64,000 bases of DNA from Herbaspirillum sp. RTI4 (GTDB lineage Bacteria; Pseudomonadota; Gammaproteobacteria; Burkholderiales; Burkholderiaceae_D). The DNA is taken from NCBI RefSeq assembly GCF_034313965.1, contig NZ_JAVIWQ010000002.1, forward strand, positions 2,480,001 through 2,544,000. Reading direction: 5' to 3'. Numbering within the stretch: the stretch's first letter is position 1; every line of letters begins with the position of its first letter. Positions 55,228-63,370 of this stretch are shown here, in pieces. The translations under genes were made by a program, and so were the position numbers. Under the pieces are notes generated by a model. It was not told where the DNA came from and ran no database searches. It saw only the letters and a program-made list of their open reading frames with translations.

Positions 55228-56409
55228 TTAATCCAGCGCAGAAGCCGGGCCGAAAAACTCAAAATGGCTTTGCTGGGCCGGTACGCCGATCTCGCCAAGG
55301 TAGCGCTTGATGGCTTTCATGAACGGTTTCGGTCCGACAAAATAGGCGTCGACGTCGCGGTCTTGCGGCAAGCAGCTAATGAGTAACTCCTTGTTGAGAT
55401 GACCGACGGCATCGGGTTTGGCATAGCCTCCCTTGACCTCGCCGTAGCAAAAGAACAGCTGCAACTGCGGATGCCTTTTTGCCAGCTCCTTGAGGTGGTC
55501 GCGGAAAGCATGTACGCCGCCATGCCGTGCTGAATGAATGAAATACAACGGGCGCTTGGTCGGCAATGCGGCTTCCAGCATCGCCATCATGGGAGTAATC
55601 CCGACCCCGCCACTGACCAGTACCAGCGGTTTGGTTCCCGCCGTCAGCGTAAAGTCGCCGGCGGGAGGGAACATCTCCAGCGTCCCCTGTTCATGGATGG
55701 CGTCGTGCAGATAGTTCGATACCTTCCCGTCCGGCTCACGCTTGACGCTGATGCGGTACTGCTTGCCATTCATCGCCATGGAGAGGGAATAGGTGCGGCG
55801 CATTTCCTCGCCGTTGATCACGACCCGCATACCGATGAATTGCCCCGGTTCAAAATCGGCCAATCCCTGTCCATCCGCAGGTTGCAGATAAAAAGAGGTG
55901 ATTTCATCGCTTTCCCGCTGTTTGCGGACGACGGTAAACTTTCTGCCGCCGCGCCATCCACCGGGAGCGGTGGCTTTGTCATCATAGATTTTCTTTTCCG
56001 CGCCGATCAGGATGTCTGCCAATTGCTGATACGCCTCGCCCCACGCGCCGAGCACTTGCTCGGTGGCGATTTCGGCACCCAGCACTTCCCGGATTGAACG
56101 CAACAGGCAATCCCCCACCATCGGGTAATGTTCCGGCAAAATTTGCAATGCCACGTGTTTGTTGATGATGGTGGAAACCAGCCCCCCGAGTTGTTCCAGC
56201 TGATCGATATGGCGGGCGTACATCAGAATGCCGTTGGCCAGTGCGCGCGGTTGTTCACCGGTGGCCTGGTGTGCCTTGTTAAAGAGCGGCAGCACTTCCG
56301 GGTAATCCTTCATCAACATGCGATAAAAATGCGTAGTCAAGGCTTCGCCGCCGCTTTCCAGCAAAGGCACTGTAGATTTAACGATGCTGCGTTGGGTGTC
56401 GGTTAGCAT
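55228..56409 (-). CDS. hmp: Nitric oxide dioxygenase (flavohemoglobin)
   Basis: This 393-residue protein has an N-terminal globin with the expected ligands by position (Tyr29 in THFYRML, Gln53 in GEQPRA, proximal His85 in INKHVAL). A ferredoxin-reductase-like FAD domain follows (RTYSLSMA about 200) and then an NAD domain (LVSGGVGITPMMAMLE). It converts nitric oxide and O2 to nitrate. It is divergent from norR, with three NorR-type boxes and a sigma-54-like promoter between them, so it is probably NorR-activated rather than NsrR-repressed. Confidence 0.97.
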   Translation of the reverse strand: MLTDTQRSIVKSTVPLLESGGEALTTHFYRMLMKDYPEVLPLFNKAHQATGEQPRALANGILMYARHIDQLEQLGGLVSTIINKHVALQILPEHYPMVGDCLLRSIREVLGAEIATEQVLGAWGEAYQQLADILIGAEKKIYDDKATAPGGWRGGRKFTVVRKQRESDEITSFYLQPADGQGLADFEPGQFIGMRVVINGEEMRRTYSLSMAMNGKQYRISVKREPDGKVSNYLHDAIHEQGTLEMFPPAGDFTLTAGTKPLVLVSGGVGITPMMAMLEAALPTKRPLYFIHSARHGGVHAFRDHLKELAKRHPQLQLFFCYGEVKGGYAKPDAVGHLNKELLISCLPQDRDVDAYFVGPKPFMKAIKRYLGEIGVPAQQSHFEFFGPASALD

Positions 56410-56483
56410 AATGAGAGCGCCTGTATAGTGGGTTTTGAAGCGAAAGGGGCGCGTTTTAATGGCTTTCCCCTATACCTTCTTAT

Positions 56484-56498
56484 TCATAAAACATGCCA
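56484..56498 (-). promoter_or_regulatory. Sigma-54-like promoter for hmp
   Basis: The minus strand reads TGGCATGTTTTATGA, with GG and the GA (in place of the usual GC) ten bases apart. It is a near match to the -24/-12 consensus and lies about 75 bp upstream of the hmp ATG. The -12 element is imperfect. Confidence 0.5.
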
Positions 56499-56540
56499 GC
56501 ACACGATTTCTTTATAATCAATGGCTTATGAATTAACAAA

Positions 56541-56586
56541 GTCAATTCGACCTGAGTTATTTCGACTACAATCATGTTCTTATGAC
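56541..56586. promoter_or_regulatory. Three NorR-type enhancer boxes (GT-N7-AC)
   Basis: GTCAATTCGAC (56541-56551), GTTATTTCGAC (56556-56566) and GTTCTTATGAC (56576-56586) each fit the GT-N7-AC core known for NorR. They lie 45-100 bp upstream of the sigma-54-like promoter of hmp, and the last overlaps the norR start codon, which would also allow autoregulation. Confidence 0.65.
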
Positions 56587-58147
56587 TCCAAAAAACTTGC
56601 TTCTTGCATTGATCCCTTTAGTGGCTGATTTGTCGCGGGAGCTGGACGATCACGAGCGCTATCGCCGTTTGCTCGATGCCATGCGCGCCTTGTTTCCCTG
56701 TGATGCTGCGGCGCTGCTGCGACTTGACGGAGATACGCTGGTACCGCTCGCGGTGGACGGTCTGAGCCTCGATACCTTGGGGCGTCGCTTCAAAGTGAGC
56801 GAACATCCGCGCTTTGCCGCGCTGTTAGCGAGCGAGACGCCGACCCGTTTCCCGACTCACTCACCACTTCCCGATCCCTACGACGGTCTGGTGCAGGAGC
56901 ACACCGGCAAACTCAAGGTGCATGACTGCATGGGGTGTCAGATTTCCATCAATGGCCGTCAATGGGGGGTGTTGACTCTCGATGCCGTGGCGGCCGATCG
57001 CTTCAGCACCACCGACATGGTCTCCTTGCACGCCTTTGCCAGTCTGGCGGCAGCGACGGTCAATGCTGCCGAACGAATCGATATCCTGGCGCAAACCGGC
57101 GAACAGGAACGTCAGCGCGCCGAAGCCTATCGTCTGGCGGCCAATCAAAACAGACGGCAACTGATAGGCCAAAGCGTGGGGCATCTGCGTCTGCTGGACG
57201 AAATCAAATCAATCGCCAGCAGCGACATGACCGTACTGATTACCGGCGAAACCGGCGTCGGCAAGGAGCTGGTGGCCGGCGCGATTCACGCCTGGTCGCC
57301 TCGGGCGCACAAGCCGCTCATCAGCGTCAATTGCGCGGCGCTGCCGGAAATGCTGGTGGAAAGCGAGCTGTTCGGCCATGTGCGAGGTGCATTTTCAGGC
57401 GCAGTGAGCGAGCGGCGCGGCAAATTTGAACTGGCACACGGCGGCACTTTATTTCTCGATGAGGTCGGCGAGTTGTCTTTGTCGGTGCAGGCCAAGTTAT
57501 TGCGCGTGCTGCAGAGCGGACAGTTGCAGCGGGTGGGGTCGGATCAGGAACATACGGTGGACGTGCGGGTGATTGCAGCGACTAACCAGCATCTCGAAGA
57601 TTTGGTTCGGCAGGGGCGTTATCGCGCCGATTTTTATCATCGGCTCAATGCCTATCCCTTGTGGGTGCCACCGCTGCGCAGCAGGGGACATGACGTACTC
57701 CTGATTAGCGGCTTTTTCCTGGAAGAGAACCGTTCGCGCCTTGGTTTGCTCGGTTTGCGTCTGAGTAGCAATGCGCAAGCGGCCTTGTTGGCCTACTCAT
57801 GGCCCGGCAATATCCGCGAACTGGAACACTTGATCGGACGTACGGCATTGAAAGCCCTCGCCAGTCAGGCGCCGCGGCCACGCATTCTGACATTGACTGC
57901 CGAGGATTTCGGATTGCATGACATCCTCCCGACACCCGATTCAGGCGCGAACGGATTCAGAGCGCAGGAATCTGCCGTGACCTTGACGCCCGGCGAGGGC
58001 TTGCGGGAGGCGGTTACTGCCTATGAGCGGCAGCTGGTTGGCGACAGCCTGACCCGGAACCGCAATAATCTGGCGGCGGCGGCGCGCGAATTGGGGATTG
58101 ATCGCGCCAACCTCAGCCGCATGAGCAAGCGGCTGGGATTGAAATAA
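56582..58147 (+). CDS. norR: Nitric-oxide-responsive sigma-54 activator NorR
   Basis: A 521-residue regulator with a GAF domain (about 1-170), an AAA+ domain (about 190-415; Walker A GETGVGKE, Walker B GGTLFLDEVGEL) and a Fis-type HTH (NNLAAAARELGIDRANLS). Residues matching the NorR iron centre are present: HPRFA, LPDPYDGL, HDCMGC and LTLDA. The sigma-54 contact loop reads GAFSGA (about 269-274) instead of the usual GAFTGA. It is divergent from hmp, its likely target. Confidence 0.95.
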   Translation: MTPKNLLLALIPLVADLSRELDDHERYRRLLDAMRALFPCDAAALLRLDGDTLVPLAVDGLSLDTLGRRFKVSEHPRFAALLASETPTRFPTHSPLPDPYDGLVQEHTGKLKVHDCMGCQISINGRQWGVLTLDAVAADRFSTTDMVSLHAFASLAAATVNAAERIDILAQTGEQERQRAEAYRLAANQNRRQLIGQSVGHLRLLDEIKSIASSDMTVLITGETGVGKELVAGAIHAWSPRAHKPLISVNCAALPEMLVESELFGHVRGAFSGAVSERRGKFELAHGGTLFLDEVGELSLSVQAKLLRVLQSGQLQRVGSDQEHTVDVRVIAATNQHLEDLVRQGRYRADFYHRLNAYPLWVPPLRSRGHDVLLISGFFLEENRSRLGLLGLRLSSNAQAALLAYSWPGNIRELEHLIGRTALKALASQAPRPRILTLTAEDFGLHDILPTPDSGANGFRAQESAVTLTPGEGLREAVTAYERQLVGDSLTRNRNNLAAAARELGIDRANLSRMSKRLGLK

Positions 58148-58185
58148 GCCAGGCTGCGCCCCAGCCAAGCTACCGCACCATTCTC

Positions 58186-59190
58186 TTAAAGAGCAACCGC
58201 CGTCATAAGTTGATGTGCCTCCGCCACCAGCCCGAAGGAATGCAGGCGCGCCTGATGATCGAAAATCTGCGCCGTAATCATTAACTCATCGGCACCGGTT
58301 TCTGCGACGAAGGCCTCCAGTCCTTCCTGCACGGTTTCCAGGTCGCCGACCACCGAACAGGCCAGCGTTTGCTCGATGTGTCGCCGTTCACCCTCATTCC
58401 AGAGCGCATCGATATTGTCTACCGGCGGCTGCAACAAGCCGCGCTCCCCTCGTATCATGCCGAGAAATTGCTGCTGTAATGAGGTGAACAAGCGCCGGGC
58501 TTCCTGGTCGGTCCCTGCGGCGAAGACGCTCACACCCAGCATCACATGCGATTTTGCCAGCGCGGCCGACGGTTTGAAGCGCGAGCGGTAGATCTCAATT
58601 GCCTGATGCATCATGCCGGGCGCGAAGTGCGAGGCGAAAGCGAAGGGCAAACCCAGTTCCGCCGCCAGTTGCGCGCTGTACAGACTGGAGCCGAGCAGCC
58701 ACAGAGGCACGCCCAGTCCGGCACCCGGCACCGCGCGCACAGCCTGATACGGCTGCGCCGGCGCAAAGTAGGCTTGCAATTCCTGCACATCTTGCGGGAA
58801 AGTGTCTGCGCTGTCCTGCAAATGGCGGCGCAGGGCGCGGGTAGTGTGCTGGTCGGAACCGGGCGCGCGTCCCAGACCGAGGTCAATTCGTCCCGGATAC
58901 AGCGATTCCAGCGTGCCGAATTGTTCGGCGATGACGAGCGGAGCGTGGTTGGGCAGCATGATGCCGCCCGCGCCGACGCGAATGGTCGAGGTATTCGCCG
59001 CGACATGCGAAATGACGAGTGAGGTGGCGGCGCTGGCAATGCCGACCATATTGTGATGCTCGGCCAGCCAGTAGCGTTGGTAGCCCAAGCGTTCGGCATG
59101 TTGCGCCAGTTCCTTGGTGTTGTGGAAGGCCTGCGCAGCGTTGCCGCCTTGAGGAATAGGGGAAAGATCGAGTACGGAAAACGGAATCAT
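58186..59190 (-). CDS. LLM-class flavin-dependent oxidoreductase
   Basis: A 334-residue luciferase-like TIM-barrel protein with [12 protein letters not shown] at the N-terminus, [18 protein letters not shown] and [16 protein letters not shown], all marks of the YhbW/MsnO8 type of group. It would use FMNH2 and O2; the substrate is unknown. It is converging with norR (38-bp gap). The ATG at 59190 is preceded by AAGGAT. Confidence 0.9.
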   Translation of the reverse strand: MIPFSVLDLSPIPQGGNAAQAFHNTKELAQHAERLGYQRYWLAEHHNMVGIASAATSLVISHVAANTSTIRVGAGGIMLPNHAPLVIAEQFGTLESLYPGRIDLGLGRAPGSDQHTTRALRRHLQDSADTFPQDVQELQAYFAPAQPYQAVRAVPGAGLGVPLWLLGSSLYSAQLAAELGLPFAFASHFAPGMMHQAIEIYRSRFKPSAALAKSHVMLGVSVFAAGTDQEARRLFTSLQQQFLGMIRGERGLLQPPVDNIDALWNEGERRHIEQTLACSVVGDLETVQEGLEAFVAETGADELMITAQIFDHQARLHSFGLVAEAHQLMTAVAL

Positions 59191-59380
59191 TAGGCATCCT
59201 TCTTGCAGAAAAGCGGGGGGCGTGTCACCCCCGTAAGTGCTTTAACTTAACATCGTTTAGCAAAATCAACCTGTGGAGGCCCTGTTTCGGGCCATCATCC
59301 TCCCGAAAACGGTCACGTGGGCAGCGGCGAGGGCCGTAATTTTGCTACACTTAGGGGTTGCAAAGCCGCGCGTGCCCCTT

Positions 59381-59424
59381 GTGTCCCATTTGTGTGCCAT
59401 TTGTGTGCCATTTGGGTGCCATAT
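59381..59424. repeat. 11-bp tandem repeat (4 copies)
   Basis: GTGTCCCATTT, GTGTGCCATTT, GTGTGCCATTT and GGGTGCCATAT run head to tail in the 290-bp gap 59191-59480, shortly before the carbonic-anhydrase-like gene. No clear promoter hexamers or gene are seen in the rest of the gap. Confidence 0.8.
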
Positions 59425-59480
59425 TTCAGCGACATTGCGCCTGCGGCGGAGCTTAATCCGATGGACTACTTGCCCACTAC

Positions 59481-60041
59481 ATGATCAGAAAAAACCCCAG
59501 CGGTCACTTGCCCGAAATCCATGAAAGCGCCTATGTCGATCAGACGGCCATCATCTGCGGCAAAGTTATTATTCGTGAAAACGTTTTCGTCGGCCCTTAT
59601 GCGGTGATCCGCGCCGATGAAGTGGATGAGGAAGGCAATATGGACCCGATCATTATCGGTGCCAATTCCAACATCCAGGACGGCGTGGTCATCCACTCCA
59701 AAGCCGGCGGCGCAGTCAACATTGGCGAACATACGTCGATTGCACATCGCTCCATCGTGCATGGCCCTTGCACTGTTGGCGACCGGGTTTTCATCGGTTT
59801 CAACAGCGTGCTGTTCAATTGCACCATCGGTGATGGTTGCGTGGTTCGCTACAATTCAGTGGTGGATGGTTGCAAGTTGCCGCCCGATTTTTACGTGCCG
59901 TCGACTATCCGTATCGGGCCCGGTACCGATCTGGACCAAATTCCTCGCGTCAGCGTGCAGGCATCGGAGTTCTCCGAAAGCGTGGCGCGCACCAATATCG
60001 AACTGGTCAAGGGCTACAAGCGCTTGCAAAACGAGTTCTGA
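59481..60041 (+). CDS. Gamma-carbonic-anhydrase-like hexapeptide protein
   Basis: A 186-residue left-handed beta-helix protein built of repeated [LIV]-G-x4 turns (AIICGKVIIRENVFVGPYAVI, given as IICGKVIIRENVFVGPYAV). It keeps the Cam-type zinc histidines: the His of GVVIHSKAGG and the two of SIAHRSIVHG. The family comprises gamma carbonic anhydrases and relatives such as PaaY/CaiE, so CO2 hydration is likely but not proven. The acidic catalytic loop is short. Confidence 0.82.
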   Translation: MIRKNPSGHLPEIHESAYVDQTAIICGKVIIRENVFVGPYAVIRADEVDEEGNMDPIIIGANSNIQDGVVIHSKAGGAVNIGEHTSIAHRSIVHGPCTVGDRVFIGFNSVLFNCTIGDGCVVRYNSVVDGCKLPPDFYVPSTIRIGPGTDLDQIPRVSVQASEFSESVARTNIELVKGYKRLQNEF

Positions 60042-60061
60042 TCTCTTTAGGCCCTAATACA

Positions 60062-60141
60062 GCGGCTGCCGACACCAAGGCAGCCGCCGTCAAGTAATTG
60101 CAGATTGGCCAGATTTCCTGTCTTGCCGTTGGCAAGACAGG
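60062..60141. other. Two hairpins after the carbonic-anhydrase-like gene
   Basis: GCGGCTGCC / GGCAGCCGC (60062-60087) and a perfect 11-bp stem CCTGTCTTGCC-gtt-GGCAAGACAGG (60117-60141) follow the stop. Neither has a T-tract. They may end or stabilise the transcript; the second is exact and short-looped. Confidence 0.5.
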
Positions 60142-60217
60142 CTGTTCGGGCCTTGTCCGCAAAACGCTAATGAATCTCTGAAGAGTCGCAGCGACCGATC
60201 AGGATGCGCGTTGCCGT

Positions 60218-60265
60218 ACGCAACTAAGGCGGCAACTAAGGCGGTCACTAAGGTGGCAACTCAGG
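60218..60265. repeat. 12-bp tandem repeat (4 copies) upstream of terC
   Basis: ACGCAACTAAGG, CGGCAACTAAGG, CGGTCACTAAGG and TGGCAACTCAGG run head to tail. The last unit leads into a small hairpin TCAGGAGGG...CCTTCCTGA (60261-60282), about 75 bp before the terC start. The leader does not match the manganese riboswitch often found before such genes. Confidence 0.75.
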
Positions 60266-60356
60266 AGGGACTACCTTCCTGAGATCAACCCTGCGCAGCC
60301 GCTGAATCAGCAGATTCTTACCATTTCATTTGTCGTTCGTCATGCAGGAGCACGCC

Positions 60357-61331
60357 ATGGGCGGTATCGAAAGTTTTGCCACGCTACCAATGTGGATAGG
60401 ATTCATTGTTTTTTTGCTGGGCATGCTGGCGCTGGACGTCTGGGTGCTCGGCGGCGGCCATGCGCACAAGGTGTCGACGCGCGAAGCGGTGGGCTGGTGC
60501 TTGGTGTGGGTGACGCTGGCGCTGCTGTTCTGTCTGTTGCAATGGTGGTATCTGGATGGCAGCCTCGGCCGGGCAGTGGCGAATGAAAAATCACTGGAAT
60601 TCTTGTCGGGCTATGTGATTGAGAAATCCTTGTCAGTCGATAATATTTTTGTTTTCCTGATGATTTTCGGTTACTTCGGCGTCCCGCCGCAATTGCAGCG
60701 TCGCATCTTGCTGTTCGGCGTGTTGGGCGCGATCGTATTGCGTGCCGGCATGATTTTGCTGGGTGCCTGGCTGATTTCGCACTTTAGCTGGATCATGTAC
60801 CTTTTCGGTGCTTTTCTGGTGTTTACCGGTATCAAGATGCTGGTGGTCAGCGAGCAAGACGCCGACCTGGGCAACAACCCGGTCCTGGGCTGGCTGCGGC
60901 GGCATTTAAAAGTCAGCAAGGATTACGACGGCGAGCGGTTTTTCACAGTACAGAACGGTATTCGTCATGCGACCCCGCTGTTGCTGGTGCTAGTTCTTAT
61001 TGAGATCACCGATCTGATCTTCGCCGTTGACAGCATCCCCGCCATTTTCGCGATCACCACCGATCCCTTCATCGTGTTTACGTCCAATATGTTCGCCATT
61101 ATGGGCTTACGCGCGCTGTATTTCTTGCTGGCCGACATTGCCGACCGTTTCCATTTCCTCAAATACGGCCTGGCCTTGGTTTTAGTGTTTGTTGGCGGCA
61201 AGATGTTGGCTGCTTACTGGTACCATGTCTCGACGCTATGGTCCCTGGGCATCGTCGCCGGCATTCTGCTGATATCGGTGGTAGCCAGCATCGTTTCCAC
61301 GCGAAGCAAATCGGATCGCTCGGACTCATAG
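60357..61331 (+). CDS. TerC/Alx family membrane protein
   Basis: This 324-residue protein has about nine helices. Family-conserved membrane acids appear in EKSLSVDNIFVFL and EITDLIFAVDSIPAIFAI. Members export manganese or support tellurite or alkaline-pH resistance; the actual substrate here is unknown, manganese being the leading guess. The start at 60357 is chosen because AGGAG lies 7 bases upstream; in-frame codons further up (60342, 60330) are less well placed. It is followed by a hairpin at 61349-61373. Confidence 0.92.
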   Translation: MGGIESFATLPMWIGFIVFLLGMLALDVWVLGGGHAHKVSTREAVGWCLVWVTLALLFCLLQWWYLDGSLGRAVANEKSLEFLSGYVIEKSLSVDNIFVFLMIFGYFGVPPQLQRRILLFGVLGAIVLRAGMILLGAWLISHFSWIMYLFGAFLVFTGIKMLVVSEQDADLGNNPVLGWLRRHLKVSKDYDGERFFTVQNGIRHATPLLLVLVLIEITDLIFAVDSIPAIFAITTDPFIVFTSNMFAIMGLRALYFLLADIADRFHFLKYGLALVLVFVGGKMLAAYWYHVSTLWSLGIVAGILLISVVASIVSTRSKSDRSDS

Positions 61332-61348
61332 CCGGAATTGTCCGTACT

Positions 61349-61373
61349 CAGGGGGCGTCCGGTATGCCCCCTG
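61349..61373. other. Hairpin between terC and the HD-GYP gene
   Basis: CAGGGGGC (61349-61356) pairs with GCCCCCTG (61366-61373) around GTCCGGTAT, 17 bp after the terC stop. No T-tract follows, so it may be a partial terminator or an mRNA boundary. Confidence 0.45.
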
Positions 61374-61408
61374 GCTGCCAGCAACCAGATTTAGCGATGG
61401 AGTTGTGG

Positions 61409-62614
61409 ATGATAAAAGCGATAACGGTCGATCAGGTGCGCGTCGGGATGTATCTCCACGAAATTCGCGGATCATGGATCAATAATCCGTTTTGGCGAAG
61501 CGCGTTTCTGCTTGAGGACGCCGCCGATATCGAGATCTTGCGCAAGAGCAAAATCAGCGAGATTCTGATCGATCTCGACAAGGGTCTGGATGTTGCCGAC
61601 GACGAGGAGCAAAGCCCCCCTCAGAAAACAGATGTCACCGAACCGGCTGCGGCCAAGTCGCCCGCCAAACCCCAGAAAAAACTGAGCGCGGCAGATGAGC
61701 GCGCCAATGCCGGAAAAATTATCGACTCCTCACGGATTGCCGTTACCTCGATGTTTAATGAGGCACGCATGGGCAAAGCCGTCGATGCGGTCGGAATGCG
61801 ACCGCTGGTCGAAGAAATCACCGCTTCGATTTCACGCAATTCCGGCGCCCTGATCGGACTGGCGCGCCTCAAGACAACCGACGATTACACCTATATGCAC
61901 TCGGTTGCCGTCTGTGCGCTCATGATCGCGCTGGCGCAGCAAATGGGCTTAAACGATGAGGAAACGCGCCAGGCAGGGATGGCGGGCCTATTGCATGACA
62001 TAGGCAAGATGGGCGTGCCGCAGGATTTGCTGCAATTTGCCGGCAGCCTCAACCAAAACGAATTCCAGAAAATCAAACAGCATCCGGTTGTAGGCCATGC
62101 CATATTGCAAAAGATGGAGGGCGTCGATGCAGTAACACTGGATGTCTGCCTGCATCATCATGAACGTATGGATGGAACCGGCTATCCGCACCATTTGCTC
62201 GACGAGCAGATTTCCCTGTTTGCCCGGATGGGTGCTGTGTGCGATGTGTATGACGCCATTACCTCGAATCGTCCCTACAAGCTGGGGTGGGGGCCGGGCA
62301 TTTCGCTGCGCAAAATGTCTGAGTGGAAAGGGCATTTCGACCAGAAGGTGTTTCAGAACTTTATCAAGACCGTGGGCATATTCCCTATCGGCTCGCTTGT
62401 TTTGCTGGAGTCGGGGCGTCTCGCCGTGGTGACCGACTCGCATGAGTCCTCGTTGCTGACCCCGATTGTAAAAGTGTTTTTTTCGACTAAATCGATGGCG
62501 CGGATTACTGAAGAAACGATTGACCTGTCCAAGTCTTATGCAAAAGACAAGATCATTTCGCATGAAGACCCGGGGAAATGGGACATTAAAAATTTCAACG
62601 AAATATGGGTTTGA
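61409..62614 (+). CDS. HD-GYP cyclic-di-GMP phosphodiesterase with DUF3391 domain
   Basis: A 401-residue protein. An N-terminal DUF3391 region (about 1-130) starts MIKAITVDQVRVGMYLHE, then a charged linker, then an HD-GYP domain with the metal motifs YMHSVAVCALMIAL, LLHDIGKMGV, HHHERMDGTGYP and the typical VYDAITSNRPYK. It should hydrolyse c-di-GMP to GMP, opposing the two GGDEF-EAL proteins in the window. ATG 61409 with GGAG 7 bases upstream is preferred over the ATG at 61397. Its stop codon lies inside a 14-bp tandem repeat. Confidence 0.93.
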   Translation: MIKAITVDQVRVGMYLHEIRGSWINNPFWRSAFLLEDAADIEILRKSKISEILIDLDKGLDVADDEEQSPPQKTDVTEPAAAKSPAKPQKKLSAADERANAGKIIDSSRIAVTSMFNEARMGKAVDAVGMRPLVEEITASISRNSGALIGLARLKTTDDYTYMHSVAVCALMIALAQQMGLNDEETRQAGMAGLLHDIGKMGVPQDLLQFAGSLNQNEFQKIKQHPVVGHAILQKMEGVDAVTLDVCLHHHERMDGTGYPHHLLDEQISLFARMGAVCDVYDAITSNRPYKLGWGPGISLRKMSEWKGHFDQKVFQNFIKTVGIFPIGSLVLLESGRLAVVTDSHESSLLTPIVKVFFSTKSMARITEETIDLSKSYAKDKIISHEDPGKWDIKNFNEIWV

Positions 62615-62648
62615 ACCTAGGGGTTTGAACCTAGGGGTTTGATCCTAG
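62607..62648. repeat. 14-bp tandem repeat (3 copies) spanning the HD-GYP stop codon
   Basis: GGGTTTGAACCTAG twice and GGGTTTGATCCTAG once. The TGA of the HD-GYP gene is part of the first unit, so the repeat supplies the stop and any change of copy number leaves the protein unaltered. Confidence 0.85.
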
Positions 62649-62682
62649 GGGTATCCGCCTGGGGATGGATTGCCGGAGAGGC

Positions 62683-62716
62683 AAAAAAAAACCCACGAGG
62701 CCGAAGCTTCGTGGGT
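62683..62716 (-). terminator. Rho-independent terminator facing the minus strand
   Basis: ACCCACGA (62691-62698) pairs with TCGTGGGT (62709-62716), extended by GGCC/AGC bases near the loop. Read on the minus strand the stem is followed by eight T, so it would end a minus-strand transcript. No minus-strand gene is recognised upstream of it. Confidence 0.7.
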
Positions 62717-62915
62717 AAATCCAATTCTTTTAAAGGAAACTGGAGGAGACAAGGCAGACTTTACCGTCGCGCGTCCTACAGTGCCAATTTATTTCCCGGA
62801 TAACAGATATGCGGAAATGCTATTTCTGCACGCCAATATCCTCTGCGCCTACAGCATTGCTGCGATCACTTACCGCCGCGAGGGAAAAACGGCATGAAAA
62901 CAAAGAGAAACGCGC
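62717..62915. other. Gene-free region between terminator and merR promoter
   Basis: This roughly 200-bp stretch has an odd, strong Shine-Dalgarno-like run (AAGGAAACTGGAGGAGACAA from 62732) with no good start after it, and an open 75-codon plus-strand frame without any protein feature. It could be the body of a small minus-strand RNA ended by the terminator at 62683-62716; that is only a suggestion. Confidence 0.35.
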
Positions 62916-62946
62916 TTGACTTCGAGCGCGCTCAAACTAATACACT
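62916..62946 (+). promoter_or_regulatory. MerR-type promoter with 19-bp spacer
   Basis: TTGACT (-35, 62916-62921) and TACACT (-10, 62941-62946) are separated by 19 bp, and the spacer contains the palindrome GAGCGCGCTC. Over-long spacers with a central palindrome are characteristic of promoters activated by MerR proteins. The start codon of merR lies 6 bp beyond the -10 box. Confidence 0.7.
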
Positions 62947-63370
62947 TAATCCATGACAACTTCCCTGACGATTCAACAAGCTGCCGCAGCAACCGGACTG
63001 ACCGTGCATACCTTGCGTTATTACGAGCGCATCGGTCTGATTGATCCGATTCCACGCCAGGACAATAGCCATCGTCTTTACCGTCAAGAGGACATGGTGT
63101 GGATAGAATTTTTGCTGAAGCTGCGCTCGACCGGCTTACCGATCCGGCAAATGCAGCGCTATGCCGAATTGCGCAGATTGGGAAATCAACGGGAAAGTGT
63201 GTCGGAACGCAAAGCGCTGCTCGAACAGCACACGCTTTCACTGGAAGCCACGCTCGCCGATTTGCAAAGCACGCTGGTCGTCATGCACAAGAAAATTGCC
63301 ATGTACGGCGAGCTTGAAAGCACACTCGCACCGAGCATTGCCCCTCTCACTCTGGATAAGGACTATGCAC

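Noticed and set aside
60100..60356. Manganese (yybP-ykoY) riboswitch before the terC/Alx gene
   Set aside because: Such riboswitches often precede this family, but the leader lacks the conserved loop sequences I would expect; instead it holds a 12-bp tandem repeat and small hairpins.
62670..62897. A 75-codon plus-strand gene between the HD-GYP and merR genes
   Set aside because: It begins ahead of and runs through the terminator stem, has no ribosome-binding site at its start and no protein-like features.
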